Positions 50,006-59,054 of a stretch of DNA of 64,000 nt are shown here, piece by piece (within the stretch, counting starts at the first letter, position 1; each line of letters opens with the position of its first letter). This DNA comes from Pseudoglutamicibacter albus (GTDB lineage Bacteria; Actinomycetota; Actinomycetes; Actinomycetales; Micrococcaceae), in contig NZ_JAKRCW010000002.1 of NCBI RefSeq assembly GCF_022346425.1, positions 62,001-126,000 on the forward strand. Direction: 5' to 3'. Position numbers and translations under genes: made by a program. Under the pieces are notes generated by a model. That model searched no databases, was not told the DNA's origin, and saw only the letters and a program-made list of their open reading frames with translations.

Positions 50006-52594
50006 ATGGACACGAATTTGACGACTAAAAGCCAGGAGGCTGTCTCTGCGGCGAGCATGAACGCTGCGACTGCCGGTAACCCGAATCTTGAGCCGGTGCA
50101 CCTTTTGAAGGCGCTGATGGATCAGCGGGATTCGGTGGCTGTTGCCGTTTTGAAGTCGGCCGGGGCGGATCCTGATGCGGTCTCGGTTGCCGCATCGACG
50201 GCGATCCGCAAGCTGCCGAAGGCCTCGGGCACCTCGGTTGCTCAGGCGCAGGCTTCGCGGCAGGTGCTGCAGGTTATTTCTGCGGCGCAGCAGGCGGCTC
50301 AGGCTAATGGGGATCAGTTTGTTTCGACTGAGCACCTGTTGCTCGGTTTGGCGGCGGACGCTGGCGAGGCCGGTGTCGCGTTGCGTGATAACGGCGCGTC
50401 CACTGAGGCGCTCAAGGCCGCGATGGTGAGCGTGCGCGGGGATCGGAAGGTTGATTCCCAAGATCCGGAAGGTAGCTTCCAGGCGCTTGAGAAGTACGGT
50501 ACGGACCTCACGGAGGTTGCCCGCAAGGGTGACCTTGACCCGGTGATTGGCCGTGACCAGGAGATCCGCCGCGTGATTCAGGTGCTTTCACGCCGCACCA
50601 AGAACAACCCGGTTCTGATCGGTGAACCGGGCGTGGGTAAGACCGCGGTGGTCGAAGGCCTTGCGTTGCGTATGGTTGCCGGGGATGTTCCGGAGTCTTT
50701 GCGCGGCAAGAAGCTCATCTCCCTGGATCTTGGGGCGATGGTCGCCGGCGCTAAGTACCGTGGCGAGTTCGAGGAGCGGCTCAAGGCTGTGCTTGAGGAG
50801 ATCAAGCAGGCTGAGGGCGGCATCGTGACGTTCATCGACGAGATTCACACGATGGTCGGCGCTGGTGCCTCCGAAGGCTCGATGGACGCCGGCAACATGC
50901 TCAAGCCGATGCTCGCCCGCGGTGAGTTGCGCTTGATCGGTGCGACGACCCTGGATGAGTACCGCGAGAACATCGAAAAGGACGCTGCTCTGGAGCGTCG
51001 CTTCCAGCAGGTTTTCGTGGGTGAGCCGTCGGTTGATGATTCGATTGCGATCCTGCGTGGCTTGAAGGAACGCTACGAGGCGCACCATAAGGTCGCGATC
51101 GCTGACTCCGCGCTGGTTGCCGCGGCAACGCTTTCGGACCGGTATCTGACGGGCCGTCGCCTTCCTGATAAGGCGATCGACCTTGTGGATGAGGCGGCAT
51201 CGCGTCTGCGTATGGAGATCGATTCCGCGCCGGAGGAGATCGACGTGCTGCGCCGTTCGGTTGACCGTTTGACGATGGAGGAGCTGGCGCTCAAGGATGA
51301 GACTGACCCAGCCTCGGTTGAACGATTGGCTGCTCTGCGTGAGGAGATGGCTGATCAGAAGGAAGAGCTCGAAGCGCTGACTCTGCGATGGGAAGAGGAG
51401 AAGACCTCCCTGAACGAGGCGGGCGATATTCGCGCTCAGATCGATGATCTGCGCAGCCAGGCTGACGTGGCTCAACGTAAGGGGGATCTGGGGGAGGCCT
51501 CCCGGATTCTCTACGGCGAGATCCCGCAACTGGAGGCAAAGCTCGCCAAGGCCGAAGAGAAGGCTGAGCATGACCGTCAGGACCGCATGGTTTCTGAGGA
51601 GGTTACCGCCGATGACGTCGCTGAGGTGATCTCTTCGTGGACCGGTATTCCTGCCGGGCGCATGCTTGAGGGTGAATCGCAGAAGCTGCTGCATATGGAA
51701 GAGAACGTTGGGAAGCGTTTGATCGGCCAGAAGCAGGCTGTCGCGGTGGTCTCTGATGCGGTGCGTCGTAGCCGTGCTGGCTTGTCTGACCCTAACCGTC
51801 CAACGGGTTCGTTCTTGTTCCTCGGGCCTACGGGTGTGGGTAAGACTGAGCTTGCTAAGTCTTTGGCTCAGTTCCTCTTCGATGATGAGCGTTCGATGGT
51901 GCGCATCGACATGTCGGAGTATTCCGAGAAGCATGCGGTGTCCCGCCTGGTCGGTGCTCCTCCTGGCTATGTCGGCTATGACGAGGGCGGCCAGCTGACT
52001 GAGGCTGTGCGCCGTAGGCCTTATTCGGTTGTTTTGCTGGATGAGGTTGAGAAGGCTCACCCTGAGGTTTTCGATATCTTGCTGCAGGTCCTCGATGATG
52101 GCCGGCTCACGGATGGCCAGGGTCGCACGGTTGATTTCCGGAACGTGATCTTGGTGATGACCTCGAATCTGGGTTCGCAGTTCTTGGTTGATCAGACCAT
52201 GGAGGCTGAGGCTCAGAAGAAGGCGGTCATGGATGTGGTTGAGGCCTCCTTCAAGCCGGAGTTCTTGAACCGGCTTGATGAGGTCATCATGTTTGATCCG
52301 CTCTCGCTTGAGGATCTGTCGAAGATTGTTGATCTTCAGGTGCGGCAGTTGGATGAGCGGTTGGCTGATCGTCGTTTGACGCTCGATGTCACGCCTGCGG
52401 CTCGTGAGTGGCTTGCATTGACGGGCTATGACCCGGCTTATGGTGCCCGCCCGTTGCGCCGCTTGGTTCAGCGGGAGATCGGCGACCAGTTGGCTCGTAA
52501 GATCCTTGCCGGTGAGGTGCTCGATGGCGAGACGGTCCGCGTGGATCGTGCAGCTGAGGATGCCGATGGCCTCACGGTTGAGGCTGAACGCTAA
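50006..52594 (+). CDS. clpB: ATP-dependent disaggregase ClpB
   Basis: This 862-residue AAA+ hexameric unfoldase rescues aggregated proteins together with DnaK. The N domain (about 1-145) is followed by NBD1 with [13 protein letters not shown] near 205 and [12 protein letters not shown]. The coiled-coil M domain (about 400-520) is what marks ClpB rather than ClpC. NBD2 has [19 protein letters not shown] near 610, [14 protein letters not shown] and [12 protein letters not shown]. The ATG has AAAGGGG upstream. All catalytic motifs are intact. Confidence 0.97.
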   Translation: MDTNLTTKSQEAVSAASMNAATAGNPNLEPVHLLKALMDQRDSVAVAVLKSAGADPDAVSVAASTAIRKLPKASGTSVAQAQASRQVLQVISAAQQAAQANGDQFVSTEHLLLGLAADAGEAGVALRDNGASTEALKAAMVSVRGDRKVDSQDPEGSFQALEKYGTDLTEVARKGDLDPVIGRDQEIRRVIQVLSRRTKNNPVLIGEPGVGKTAVVEGLALRMVAGDVPESLRGKKLISLDLGAMVAGAKYRGEFEERLKAVLEEIKQAEGGIVTFIDEIHTMVGAGASEGSMDAGNMLKPMLARGELRLIGATTLDEYRENIEKDAALERRFQQVFVGEPSVDDSIAILRGLKERYEAHHKVAIADSALVAAATLSDRYLTGRRLPDKAIDLVDEAASRLRMEIDSAPEEIDVLRRSVDRLTMEELALKDETDPASVERLAALREEMADQKEELEALTLRWEEEKTSLNEAGDIRAQIDDLRSQADVAQRKGDLGEASRILYGEIPQLEAKLAKAEEKAEHDRQDRMVSEEVTADDVAEVISSWTGIPAGRMLEGESQKLLHMEENVGKRLIGQKQAVAVVSDAVRRSRAGLSDPNRPTGSFLFLGPTGVGKTELAKSLAQFLFDDERSMVRIDMSEYSEKHAVSRLVGAPPGYVGYDEGGQLTEAVRRRPYSVVLLDEVEKAHPEVFDILLQVLDDGRLTDGQGRTVDFRNVILVMTSNLGSQFLVDQTMEAEAQKKAVMDVVEASFKPEFLNRLDEVIMFDPLSLEDLSKIVDLQVRQLDERLADRRLTLDVTPAAREWLALTGYDPAYGARPLRRLVQREIGDQLARKILAGEVLDGETVRVDRAAEDADGLTVEAER

Positions 52595-52615
52595 ACCGCA
52601 CTGTTTCGTCCCGCT

Positions 52616-52651
52616 CCCTATGCACTGCGGCTCGCTTCGCAGTGCATAGGG
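52616..52651 (+). terminator. clpB terminator hairpin
   Basis: CCCTATGCACTGCG and CGCAGTGCATAGGG form a perfect 14-bp stem with an 8-base loop, 21 bases after the clpB stop. No T-run follows. Confidence 0.65.
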
Positions 52652-52770
52652 GTGAACGTGTAGAATCAGTCTCACGAAACATTTGTAGATCATCCACTGG
52701 GGCCTCTCGTGTGCTGGATTTCCAGTTATCGGGACTTCCCCAGGTGAAGAGCGGAAGAGGGGGTCACGCC

Positions 52771-53001
52771 ATGGGGCGCGGCCGTCAGAAGGCTAAGGCA
52801 ACACGTCAGGCCCGGGAGATGAAGTACTTCACCCCGGGCACCGATTTGAGTGCTCTCGAGCGCGAGCTAGGTATCGGGGGTTCTCAGAACTCTCGGGACG
52901 AGCTTGAAGAGCAGTACGAGGATGACCCATACGCGGATCTTGCAGCCCGCTATGGCGCCTTTGATGATGATGACGAAGACGAGAACGATCGCCGATATTG
53001 A
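52771..53001 (+). CDS. DUF3073 family protein
   Basis: This 76-residue conserved actinobacterial protein begins MGRGRQKAKATRQAREMKYFTPGTDLSALERELG and ends in a highly acidic tail (DDDDEDENDRRY). A basic N-terminus and acidic C-terminus are the family pattern; the function is unknown. GAAGAGGGGG lies upstream of the ATG. An open frame starting at 52642 runs through a region that looks non-coding, so the shorter start is preferred. Confidence 0.9.
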   Translation: MGRGRQKAKATRQAREMKYFTPGTDLSALERELGIGGSQNSRDELEEQYEDDPYADLAARYGAFDDDDEDENDRRY

Positions 53002-53040
53002 TCGTTGCTCCCGCTCGTGAGTGGGTACACGTCGTGTGAG

Positions 53041-53075
53041 AGGCCGCTGGAACCCGTTGGGTTCAGCGGCCTTTC
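53041..53075 (+). terminator. Terminator after the DUF3073 gene
   Basis: AGGCCGCT and AGCGGCCT with inner GAACCC/GGGTTC form a 14-bp stem with one bulge and a 3-base loop, followed by TTT. Confidence 0.75.
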
Positions 53076-53113
53076 GCGTTCCCGTTTCGTGTTTGAAAGG
53101 CAGGGAGGGTTGA

Positions 53114-54127
53114 GTGCCTGATAACGCTGGTCATGCTGGCCGTCAGGGTGTGACGCCGTTGCCTCGCTGGAGCGAGGAGCAGACGGCGTTTACGGATAAT
53201 CCTCGCGTTGCCGATGCGCATAAGGCTGCGTTGCGTTCCCTTGAGCGTGCCGTGGGGCATAGCGCCGAGCCGACCCCGGACGCTGAAGCCCGCGAGGCCG
53301 TGACGCGCATGGTCCGCGGCGGCAAGGTCCTGATTTTGACGGGTGCGGGTGTCTCTACTGATTCAGGTATCCCGGATTACCGTGGCCCGCAGGGTTCGTT
53401 GCGCCGCACCCGCCCTATGACGGTCCAGGAGTTCCGTGCTGACCCGGCGGCCCGGAAGCGGTACTGGGCGAGGGCTTTCATTGGGCATCGTTTGATGAAT
53501 CAGGCCCGCCCGAACCTGGGCCATCGTGTTCTAGCCGAATGGCAGCGCCGTGGTCTGCTCTCCGGGATCGTGACGCAGAACGTGGATGGCTTGCACGAAC
53601 AAGCCGGTGCCGCGGATGTGATCGCTTTGCACGGCGATATGAGCGAGGTCGAATGCCTCGATTGTGGCGCCACCGAGCCGCGCGAACTCTATGAGGTTCG
53701 TTTGGAGGCGGCTAATCCTGGGTACCGGGAGACGGTCACGGTACGTGATGCGCACGTGAACCCGGACGGTGACGTGACGTTGTCCGATGCGGATGTGGCT
53801 CGCTTCACCACGGTTGCGTGCGCTGTGTGCGGCGCGGAGAGGATGAAGCCTTCGGTCGTGTATTTCGGTGAGAACGTGCCGAAGGAGCGCCGCGAGCGGG
53901 TTGAAGAGCTCAAAGCGGACTCGGATGCGTTGCTGGTGGTCGGTAGCTCGCTGGCTGTGATGTCGGGATACCGTTTTGTGCTTGATGCGATCAAGCGCGG
54001 CCAGCCCACGGCGACGATCACCGCGGGCCCAGGCCGCGCCGACGACAAGGTCGATGTGCTGTGGCGAACGCTTGCCACCCCGGCTTTGCTTGAGGTCGAA
54101 GCTAGGCTGTTGCGCTCACAAGAGTGA
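53114..54127 (+). CDS. NAD-dependent protein deacylase, Sir2 family
   Basis: This 337-residue sirtuin removes acyl groups from protein lysines at the cost of NAD. Motifs are ILTGAGVSTDSGIPDYRG near residue 75, IVTQNVDGLHEQAG, the catalytic His in VIALHGDM, the zinc Cys pairs CLDC and CAVC, VYFGENVP, and VVGSSLAVMSGYRF. It has an N-terminal extension of about 60 residues. GTG start with GGGAGGG upstream. Its stop is one base from the stop of the convergent purM. Confidence 0.92.
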   Translation: MPDNAGHAGRQGVTPLPRWSEEQTAFTDNPRVADAHKAALRSLERAVGHSAEPTPDAEAREAVTRMVRGGKVLILTGAGVSTDSGIPDYRGPQGSLRRTRPMTVQEFRADPAARKRYWARAFIGHRLMNQARPNLGHRVLAEWQRRGLLSGIVTQNVDGLHEQAGAADVIALHGDMSEVECLDCGATEPRELYEVRLEAANPGYRETVTVRDAHVNPDGDVTLSDADVARFTTVACAVCGAERMKPSVVYFGENVPKERRERVEELKADSDALLVVGSSLAVMSGYRFVLDAIKRGQPTATITAGPGRADDKVDVLWRTLATPALLEVEARLLRSQE

Positions 54128-54128
54128 G

Positions 54129-55271
54129 TCAGGCCGCGTAGTTGCCGACGAGCCGTACTGCGCCGCCGTCGACGCCCTTAGCTCCCTGGACGGTGGCTTC
54201 ATCCGCGCGGATCTCGTCAGTGAGTTCGGTGACTTGACCCATGTCCCACGCCTGCACACCGCGAGCGTTGAGGTGCGCGATCGCGTCCGCCGCGGCGTCG
54301 GGGGCGACGATCGCGACCATGCCGACGCCGACGTTGAGGGTGCGTTCGAGGTCATCTTGTGGAACCTTGCCGAGCTCGCTGATGAGCGAGAAGATCGGCG
54401 GAAGCTCCCACGTTCCGCGGTCTACAGTCGCGGCGAGCCCGGCTGGTAGAACACGGGCGAGGTTCGCTGCCAGGCCGCCGCCGGTCACGTGGGAGAAGCC
54501 GCGCAACGGCGCCTCTGGGGACTCTGGTTCGGTGTTGAGGGCACGCATGAGAGAGAGGCAGTCCCCGGCATAGACCCGGGTCGGCTCGAGTAGCTCCTCA
54601 CCCAAGGTGCGGCCGAGCTCGGTGACCTCACGGTTCAGGTCCCACCCGGCGGCGTGGATCACGCGGCGTACCAGCGAATAGCCGTTGGAGTGGATACCGG
54701 AGGAAGCCATCGCGATCACGCGGTCGCCAGCCTTGACCCGTTCCGGGCCGAGCATCGCATCAGCCTCAACAACACCGGTTGCGGCGCCTGCCACATCGTA
54801 CTCATCCGGGCCCAGCAGGCCAGGGTGTTCAGCGGTCTCGCCGCCAACGAGCGAGGTGCCAGCCAGGCGGCAGCCTTCCGCGATACCGGATACGATCGCC
54901 GCGATCCGCTCAGGAACCACCTTGCCGCACGCGATGTAATCAGTCATGACCAGCGGCTCAGCGCCGACCACCACGATGTCATCAACAACCATCCCGACCA
55001 GGTCGAAACCGATCGTGTCATGCTTATCCATCGCCTGAGCGATAGCGACCTTGGTGCCCACACCATCGGTCGAGGACGCCAACAGTGGACGCTTGTACTT
55101 CAACAGAGCAGACGCGTCATACATGCCCGCGAAACCACCCACACCGCCCACTACGGCAGGGGAGTGGGTCGCTTTGACGGAGGCCTTCATCAGCTCGACC
55201 GCACGGTCGCCGGCCTCAACGTCCACACCAGCATCGGCATAGGTAATGGGTTGCTGATCAAGGGAGCTCAT
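54129..55271 (-). CDS. purM: Phosphoribosylformylglycinamidine cyclo-ligase (AIR synthetase)
   Basis: This 380-residue enzyme catalyses step five of purine synthesis: FGAM plus ATP to AIR. Visible blocks are ITYADAGVDVEAGDRAVELMK, LLASSTDGVGTKVAIAQAM, VGMVVDDIVVVGAEPLVMTDYIACGK, GCRLAGTSLVGGETAEHPG and GFSHVTGGGLAANLARVLP. It follows purF on the same strand after a 50-base gap that carries a short repeat, and the two are most likely co-transcribed. Confidence 0.97.
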   Translation of the reverse strand: MSSLDQQPITYADAGVDVEAGDRAVELMKASVKATHSPAVVGGVGGFAGMYDASALLKYKRPLLASSTDGVGTKVAIAQAMDKHDTIGFDLVGMVVDDIVVVGAEPLVMTDYIACGKVVPERIAAIVSGIAEGCRLAGTSLVGGETAEHPGLLGPDEYDVAGAATGVVEADAMLGPERVKAGDRVIAMASSGIHSNGYSLVRRVIHAAGWDLNREVTELGRTLGEELLEPTRVYAGDCLSLMRALNTEPESPEAPLRGFSHVTGGGLAANLARVLPAGLAATVDRGTWELPPIFSLISELGKVPQDDLERTLNVGVGMVAIVAPDAAADAIAHLNARGVQAWDMGQVTELTDEIRADEATVQGAKGVDGGAVRLVGNYAA

Positions 55272-55321
55272 GGGGTTTCAGTTCCTTTGTTTGAAGGGCG
55301 GCTAGGGCTCTGGGCTAGGGC

Positions 55322-56863
55322 TTAGGCTTGCGCGCGAGCCTGCGCGCGAGCCTGCGCGCGAGCCTGCGCACGTTTCTCTGCGATTTCCGGGTGGCGGCCC
55401 GGGTCACGTTCGCTGACCTCCGGGCCGAGGTCTTTATAGTCAGGAAGCGCGATGGGGTACTCGCCGGTGAAGCACGCGGTGCACAACTGTTCTCGTGGCT
55501 GTTCAGTCGCGGCGATCATGCCTTCTTCTGAAATATAGGCTAGTGAGTCAGCGCCGATCGATTGCGCGATCTGTTTTTCATCGGCACCGTTGGCGATCAA
55601 CTCGGCGCGGGTCGCGAAATCGATCCCGTAGAAGCACGGCCATTTGACCGGCGGGGAAGAGATCTTCACGTGGACCTCCGCCGCACCGGCTTCACGTAGC
55701 GAACGCACCACTGCGCGCTGTGTGTTGCCGCGCACGATCGAATCATCCACAACCACTACGCGTTTGCCGCGGATCACGGACTCCATCGCGTTGAGCTTGA
55801 GCTTGATACCCAGCTGACGCAGCGTCTGTGTCGGCTGGATGAAGGTCCGTCCCACATACGCGTTCTTCACGAAACCGTGTGCGAACGGGATGCCGGAGGC
55901 TTCCGCGTAACCGATCGCGGCAGGGGTTCCGGAATCCGGGACCGGGATCACGATGTCGGCATCAGCGGTGTTCTCGCGCGCCAAGACGCGGCCCATCTCA
56001 ACACGGGACTCATACACGTTGCGCCCCTGGATGGTCGCATCCGGGCGGGCGAGGTACACGTATTCGAAGATGCATCCGGCACGGTCGGCTTGAGCGAAAC
56101 GGGTCGTGCGAACACCGTTGGCGTCGATCGCAACCATCTCGCCTGGCTCGATCTCCCGGATCACGCTGGCACCCACCGTGGCCAGCGCGGCCTGCTCGCT
56201 CGCGACAACCCAGCCGCGCTCAAGACGCCCCAAAACCAGTGGGCGAACACCCCACGGGTCACGCGCGGCATACAGCGTGTGCTCATCCATGAACACAAGA
56301 GAGAACGCGCCACGCAAGCGAGGCAAAAGCTCAGCGATCGTAGCCTCAAGGGAATCGTGGGCGTTGTTATCCAACAGCGAGGTGATCAGCGCGGTATCAG
56401 TCGTGTTACCCGCCCGGACCTCGCCGCGTGTTTCCTCACCATGCAGCTCACCAATCAAGCGGGAGAGCTCACGCGTATTCGTGATATTGCCGTTGTGAGC
56501 CAGGGCAACCGTACCGAACGGGGTCGGCCCGAGTGTGGGCTGAGCGTTAGCCCACTTATTCGCGCCCGTCGTCGAATACCGGCAGTGACCCACCGCCATG
56601 TGGCCCGACAACGCGTTGAGAGTGTTCTCATCAAAAATATGCGAAACCAAGCCGATGTCTTTATACACATTGATGCGCTCGCCGTTGGAAACCGCGATAC
56701 CGGCGGACTCTTGCCCGCGGTGCTGCAAAGCGTAGAGGCCGTAATAGGTGAGTTTCGCTACGTCCTCACCCGGCGCCCACACGCCGAAAACACCGCATTC
56801 TTCCTGTGCGGGGCGTTCATCAGGGAGGAGGTCATGATTGAGCATTCCGTTGCCACGAGCCAT
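55322..56863 (-). CDS. purF: Amidophosphoribosyltransferase with repetitive C-terminus
   Basis: This 513-residue enzyme is the committed step of purine synthesis (PRPP plus Gln to phosphoribosylamine). A propeptide precedes the catalytic Cys in AQEECGVFGVW. The glutaminase domain has ALQHRGQESAGIAV and GHCRYSTTG; the PRPP loop is VVVVDDSIVRGNTQR. Cys residues in GCIFEYVY, PCFYGIDF and LCTACFTGEYP match the iron-sulfur ligands of the Bacillus-type enzyme. The last 15 residues are AQAR repeats encoded by 12-bp tandem DNA repeats just before the stop. Confidence 0.96.
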   Translation of the reverse strand: MARGNGMLNHDLLPDERPAQEECGVFGVWAPGEDVAKLTYYGLYALQHRGQESAGIAVSNGERINVYKDIGLVSHIFDENTLNALSGHMAVGHCRYSTTGANKWANAQPTLGPTPFGTVALAHNGNITNTRELSRLIGELHGEETRGEVRAGNTTDTALITSLLDNNAHDSLEATIAELLPRLRGAFSLVFMDEHTLYAARDPWGVRPLVLGRLERGWVVASEQAALATVGASVIREIEPGEMVAIDANGVRTTRFAQADRAGCIFEYVYLARPDATIQGRNVYESRVEMGRVLARENTADADIVIPVPDSGTPAAIGYAEASGIPFAHGFVKNAYVGRTFIQPTQTLRQLGIKLKLNAMESVIRGKRVVVVDDSIVRGNTQRAVVRSLREAGAAEVHVKISSPPVKWPCFYGIDFATRAELIANGADEKQIAQSIGADSLAYISEEGMIAATEQPREQLCTACFTGEYPIALPDYKDLGPEVSERDPGRHPEIAEKRAQARAQARAQARAQA

Positions 56864-56868
56864 GCGGC

Positions 56869-57270
56869 CTATTTTGTCACACCACTGCCGGTTTCTTGGT
56901 CGGTTTCCTTGACTGCGTAGATGTGTTGAGTGCGCTTACGGCCCACACGGTCGAAGATCAAGAAGACGATCGCACCGACCCCCACGCCGATGATCGCGAA
57001 CAAAACAGCGAGGAAACCGAAAACAGCCCCCATCGAATGGTCCTCGGTCCCACCACGCAACCACGCCGAAATCAACGCGAGAATCACACCGAGCACACCG
57101 CCGGTGAGCATGAACGCGCCAGGCTTAGGTGCAACACGAACCTCAAACTCAACCGGCTGTCGAGCCTCAGTAGCGGAGCCTGCCTCAGCTGTGCCGTCAG
57201 CTGGGCCGGCACCTTGGGTATCAGCTGGGCGCGCGGAAGATGCAGGGTTCTCGATCGGCTTTTCAGTCAT
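56869..57270 (-). CDS. Small actinobacterial membrane protein of unknown function
   Basis: This 133-residue protein has a polar Ala/Gly/Thr-rich head (1-50), two hydrophobic helices (PGAFMLTGGVLGVILALISAWL near 67-88 and AVFGFLAVLFAIIGVGVGAIVFLIF near 96-120), and a basic then acidic tail. It does not match a family I can name, but two-helix proteins of this kind directly upstream of purF are common in actinobacteria. It ends 5 bases before the purF start, so it is likely in the purF operon. Start chosen at MTEKPIEN; longer frames look non-coding. Confidence 0.7.
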   Translation of the reverse strand: MTEKPIENPASSARPADTQGAGPADGTAEAGSATEARQPVEFEVRVAPKPGAFMLTGGVLGVILALISAWLRGGTEDHSMGAVFGFLAVLFAIIGVGVGAIVFLIFDRVGRKRTQHIYAVKETDQETGSGVTK

Positions 57271-57345
57271 AAAGACAAGCCTACCCAGTTGTGCGTGCAT
57301 GCGGCGTTGGGAGTGCACGTAACCGCAACGCCGCAGCCAGGAACG

Positions 57346-57726
57346 CTAGTTGCTGAGGGAGGCCTCGCACAAAGGCAGGAACTCACTCAAGTCGCTACGG
57401 GTACCGGATGCATCCACGAGCCCGCGGTCAACGGCATCGGCCCATTCGAGCGAACCAGTCGCCAACTGAAGCCACGTATCCGGGGTCATCTCAACAACAT
57501 TCGGCGGGGTCCCACGCTTATGCGAGGTACCTTCGATGCACTGGACGGCCCCATGCGGTGGAATGCGCACCTCAACCGAACCGCCCGGAGCTTTCTCCGT
57601 GAGAAGCTGCAAAACATAACGGACAGCGATCGCTTCCGTCTTCTTATCAAGGCTCTGACGGTCATTGCGCCACGCAGCAACAGCAGCTTCGCCCTGCTCA
57701 ACCGAGATCTTACGTTTCTGTGCCAC
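57346..57726 (-). CDS. Sterol-carrier-like (SCP-2 type) protein
   Basis: This 126-residue protein is similar to actinobacterial sterol carrier family proteins. It has VEQGEAAVAAWRNDRQSLDKKTEAIAVRYVLQLLTEKAPGGSVEVRIPPHGAVQCIEGTSHKRGTPPNVVEMTPDTWLQLATGSLEWADAV. The second half shows the MTPDTWLQLATG block shared with SCP-2-fold domains. Its ligand and role are unknown. The GTG at 57726 has GGGGAGG five bases upstream; the upstream extension of 15 residues is unlikely. Confidence 0.75.
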   Translation of the reverse strand: MAQKRKISVEQGEAAVAAWRNDRQSLDKKTEAIAVRYVLQLLTEKAPGGSVEVRIPPHGAVQCIEGTSHKRGTPPNVVEMTPDTWLQLATGSLEWADAVDRGLVDASGTRSDLSEFLPLCEASLSN

Positions 57727-57855
57727 ACGAACCTCCCCAAGGCTCCCCTGGCAACCGCCGTATGCGGCCACCAGGACCGAGTTACCTTAACCCCAGCATA
57801 GGCGTTTCATGTGACCGAGCGCACTCATTCACGACATAAGCCAGTCACCGGGCGC

Positions 57856-58923
57856 TCAGCCCCGGCGCAATTGGGCCACCGCGGCAGAACTACGGACCTC
57901 ACCCACCGGGGCACCGCCACCCAAAACAGGCCGATCCAACTCAGCGAGCGCGGCCGCAACCGCATCGGGATCAGCAAGCCCCAACGCAACCAAGGCATCC
58001 AAGCCAACACGGGTGTTCGCGCGGTCACTGCCATCGAGCATCTTCAACGCAAGGCCATAACCATCCTTGGTGCCCAGAACTAACACGGCCTCAGCACCCA
58101 GCTTGGCGACCACGCCCGTGCACTGCATCGTGACAGTGTTCTCCTCACCCTCGCCGTGAACAGCCCACGGGTGGGCGAGCATCGCCGGAGCAATCCGGGA
58201 CCACAACGCCGCATCCTCATCCGTGAAACCCTCATCCGAAGGCAACGTGCCTGAGGATAAGCGGGAAATCGCGCGAGCCAAAGCCGTGAGCGTGAGCTGC
58301 GGGGCCGGGGCGCCGCACCCATCGACGCCCACCACACCCAACGGGGCGCCACCCAGAACCTCCAGAAGCCGCAACGCATCCTGCTGAACAGGATGCTCCG
58401 GGTCAAGATACGAACCCGTGTCCGCGCCACTAGCGACCGCTGCCTTCAAAAACCCGGCGTGCTTACCCGAGCAATTGAACGCGAGCTTATCCGGGCCGGC
58501 ATCCTGCTTGATCCTCTCGCGGCGGGCATCCTTATCGCGAGGCATCGCATCCGGGCACTTCAAAGCCCCCGCATCCAGCCCGGCTTCAGCCAACATCCGC
58601 TTGGTCAACTCCTGGTGCCGCACCCCACCCTGGTGAGACGCACACGCCAATGCGAGCTCCTCATCGTCCAACTCAGCGCCGGCACGCAAGGAGGCGAAAG
58701 CCTGGAACGGCTTGAGCGTAGAACGCGGGAAAATCAGAGCCTCAGGGTTACCGAGCGAAGCCACAAGCTCGCCATCAGGACCCACCACGGCAAGGACACC
58801 GAGGTGCCTGGATTCCACCGCACCGTTACGGGTCACATGCGCCAACTCAACGGCGTCAGCGGCAGTGATCGAACGGTCCGGGTTGTAGTGCGGATCCGAA
58901 GGAGTGAAAGCATCTGAAGTCAT
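57856..58923 (-). CDS. Asparaginase II family protein
   Basis: This 355-residue protein belongs to the asparaginase II (rhizobial AnsA-type) family. It has ELAHVTRNGAVESRHLGVLAVV at the start, FPRSTLKPFQAFASL, CASHQGGVRHQELTKRML, KLAFNCSGKHAGFLKA and VDGCGAPAPQLTLTALARA. These include the SxxK-like STLK and the SGKH blocks seen as active-site elements in this family. It probably hydrolyses L-asparagine to aspartate and ammonia. The start Met is preceded by an open frame of six residues and no clear ribosome site. Confidence 0.88.
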   Translation of the reverse strand: MTSDAFTPSDPHYNPDRSITAADAVELAHVTRNGAVESRHLGVLAVVGPDGELVASLGNPEALIFPRSTLKPFQAFASLRAGAELDDEELALACASHQGGVRHQELTKRMLAEAGLDAGALKCPDAMPRDKDARRERIKQDAGPDKLAFNCSGKHAGFLKAAVASGADTGSYLDPEHPVQQDALRLLEVLGGAPLGVVGVDGCGAPAPQLTLTALARAISRLSSGTLPSDEGFTDEDAALWSRIAPAMLAHPWAVHGEGEENTVTMQCTGVVAKLGAEAVLVLGTKDGYGLALKMLDGSDRANTRVGLDALVALGLADPDAVAAALAELDRPVLGGGAPVGEVRSSAAVAQLRRG

Positions 58924-58984
58924 ACAGCCAGGGTAGTGCACCAGTTACTGCAGGGCGGGGCCACGGCGCCGCCGGGCAACCGGG

Positions 58985-59014
58985 GTAGTGCACTGCAGTA
59001 ATGCACTGCGCTAC
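58985..59014. repeat. Imperfect palindrome upstream of purD
   Basis: GTAGTGCACTGCA and TGCACTGCGCTAC pair at 11 of 13 positions around GTAA. GGTAGTGCAC also occurs as a direct repeat about 50 bases upstream (near 58932). It lies 41 bases before the purD start and could be an operator or the relic of a duplicated segment. Confidence 0.5.
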
Positions 59015-59054
59015 TCCGAGAATATGCGGCGCGGAATCTATAGGATGGATAACT

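Noticed and set aside
50588-52693. A 701-codon open frame antisense to clpB.
   Set aside because: Same reason: complete ClpB motifs on the other strand and no ribosome site or family similarity.
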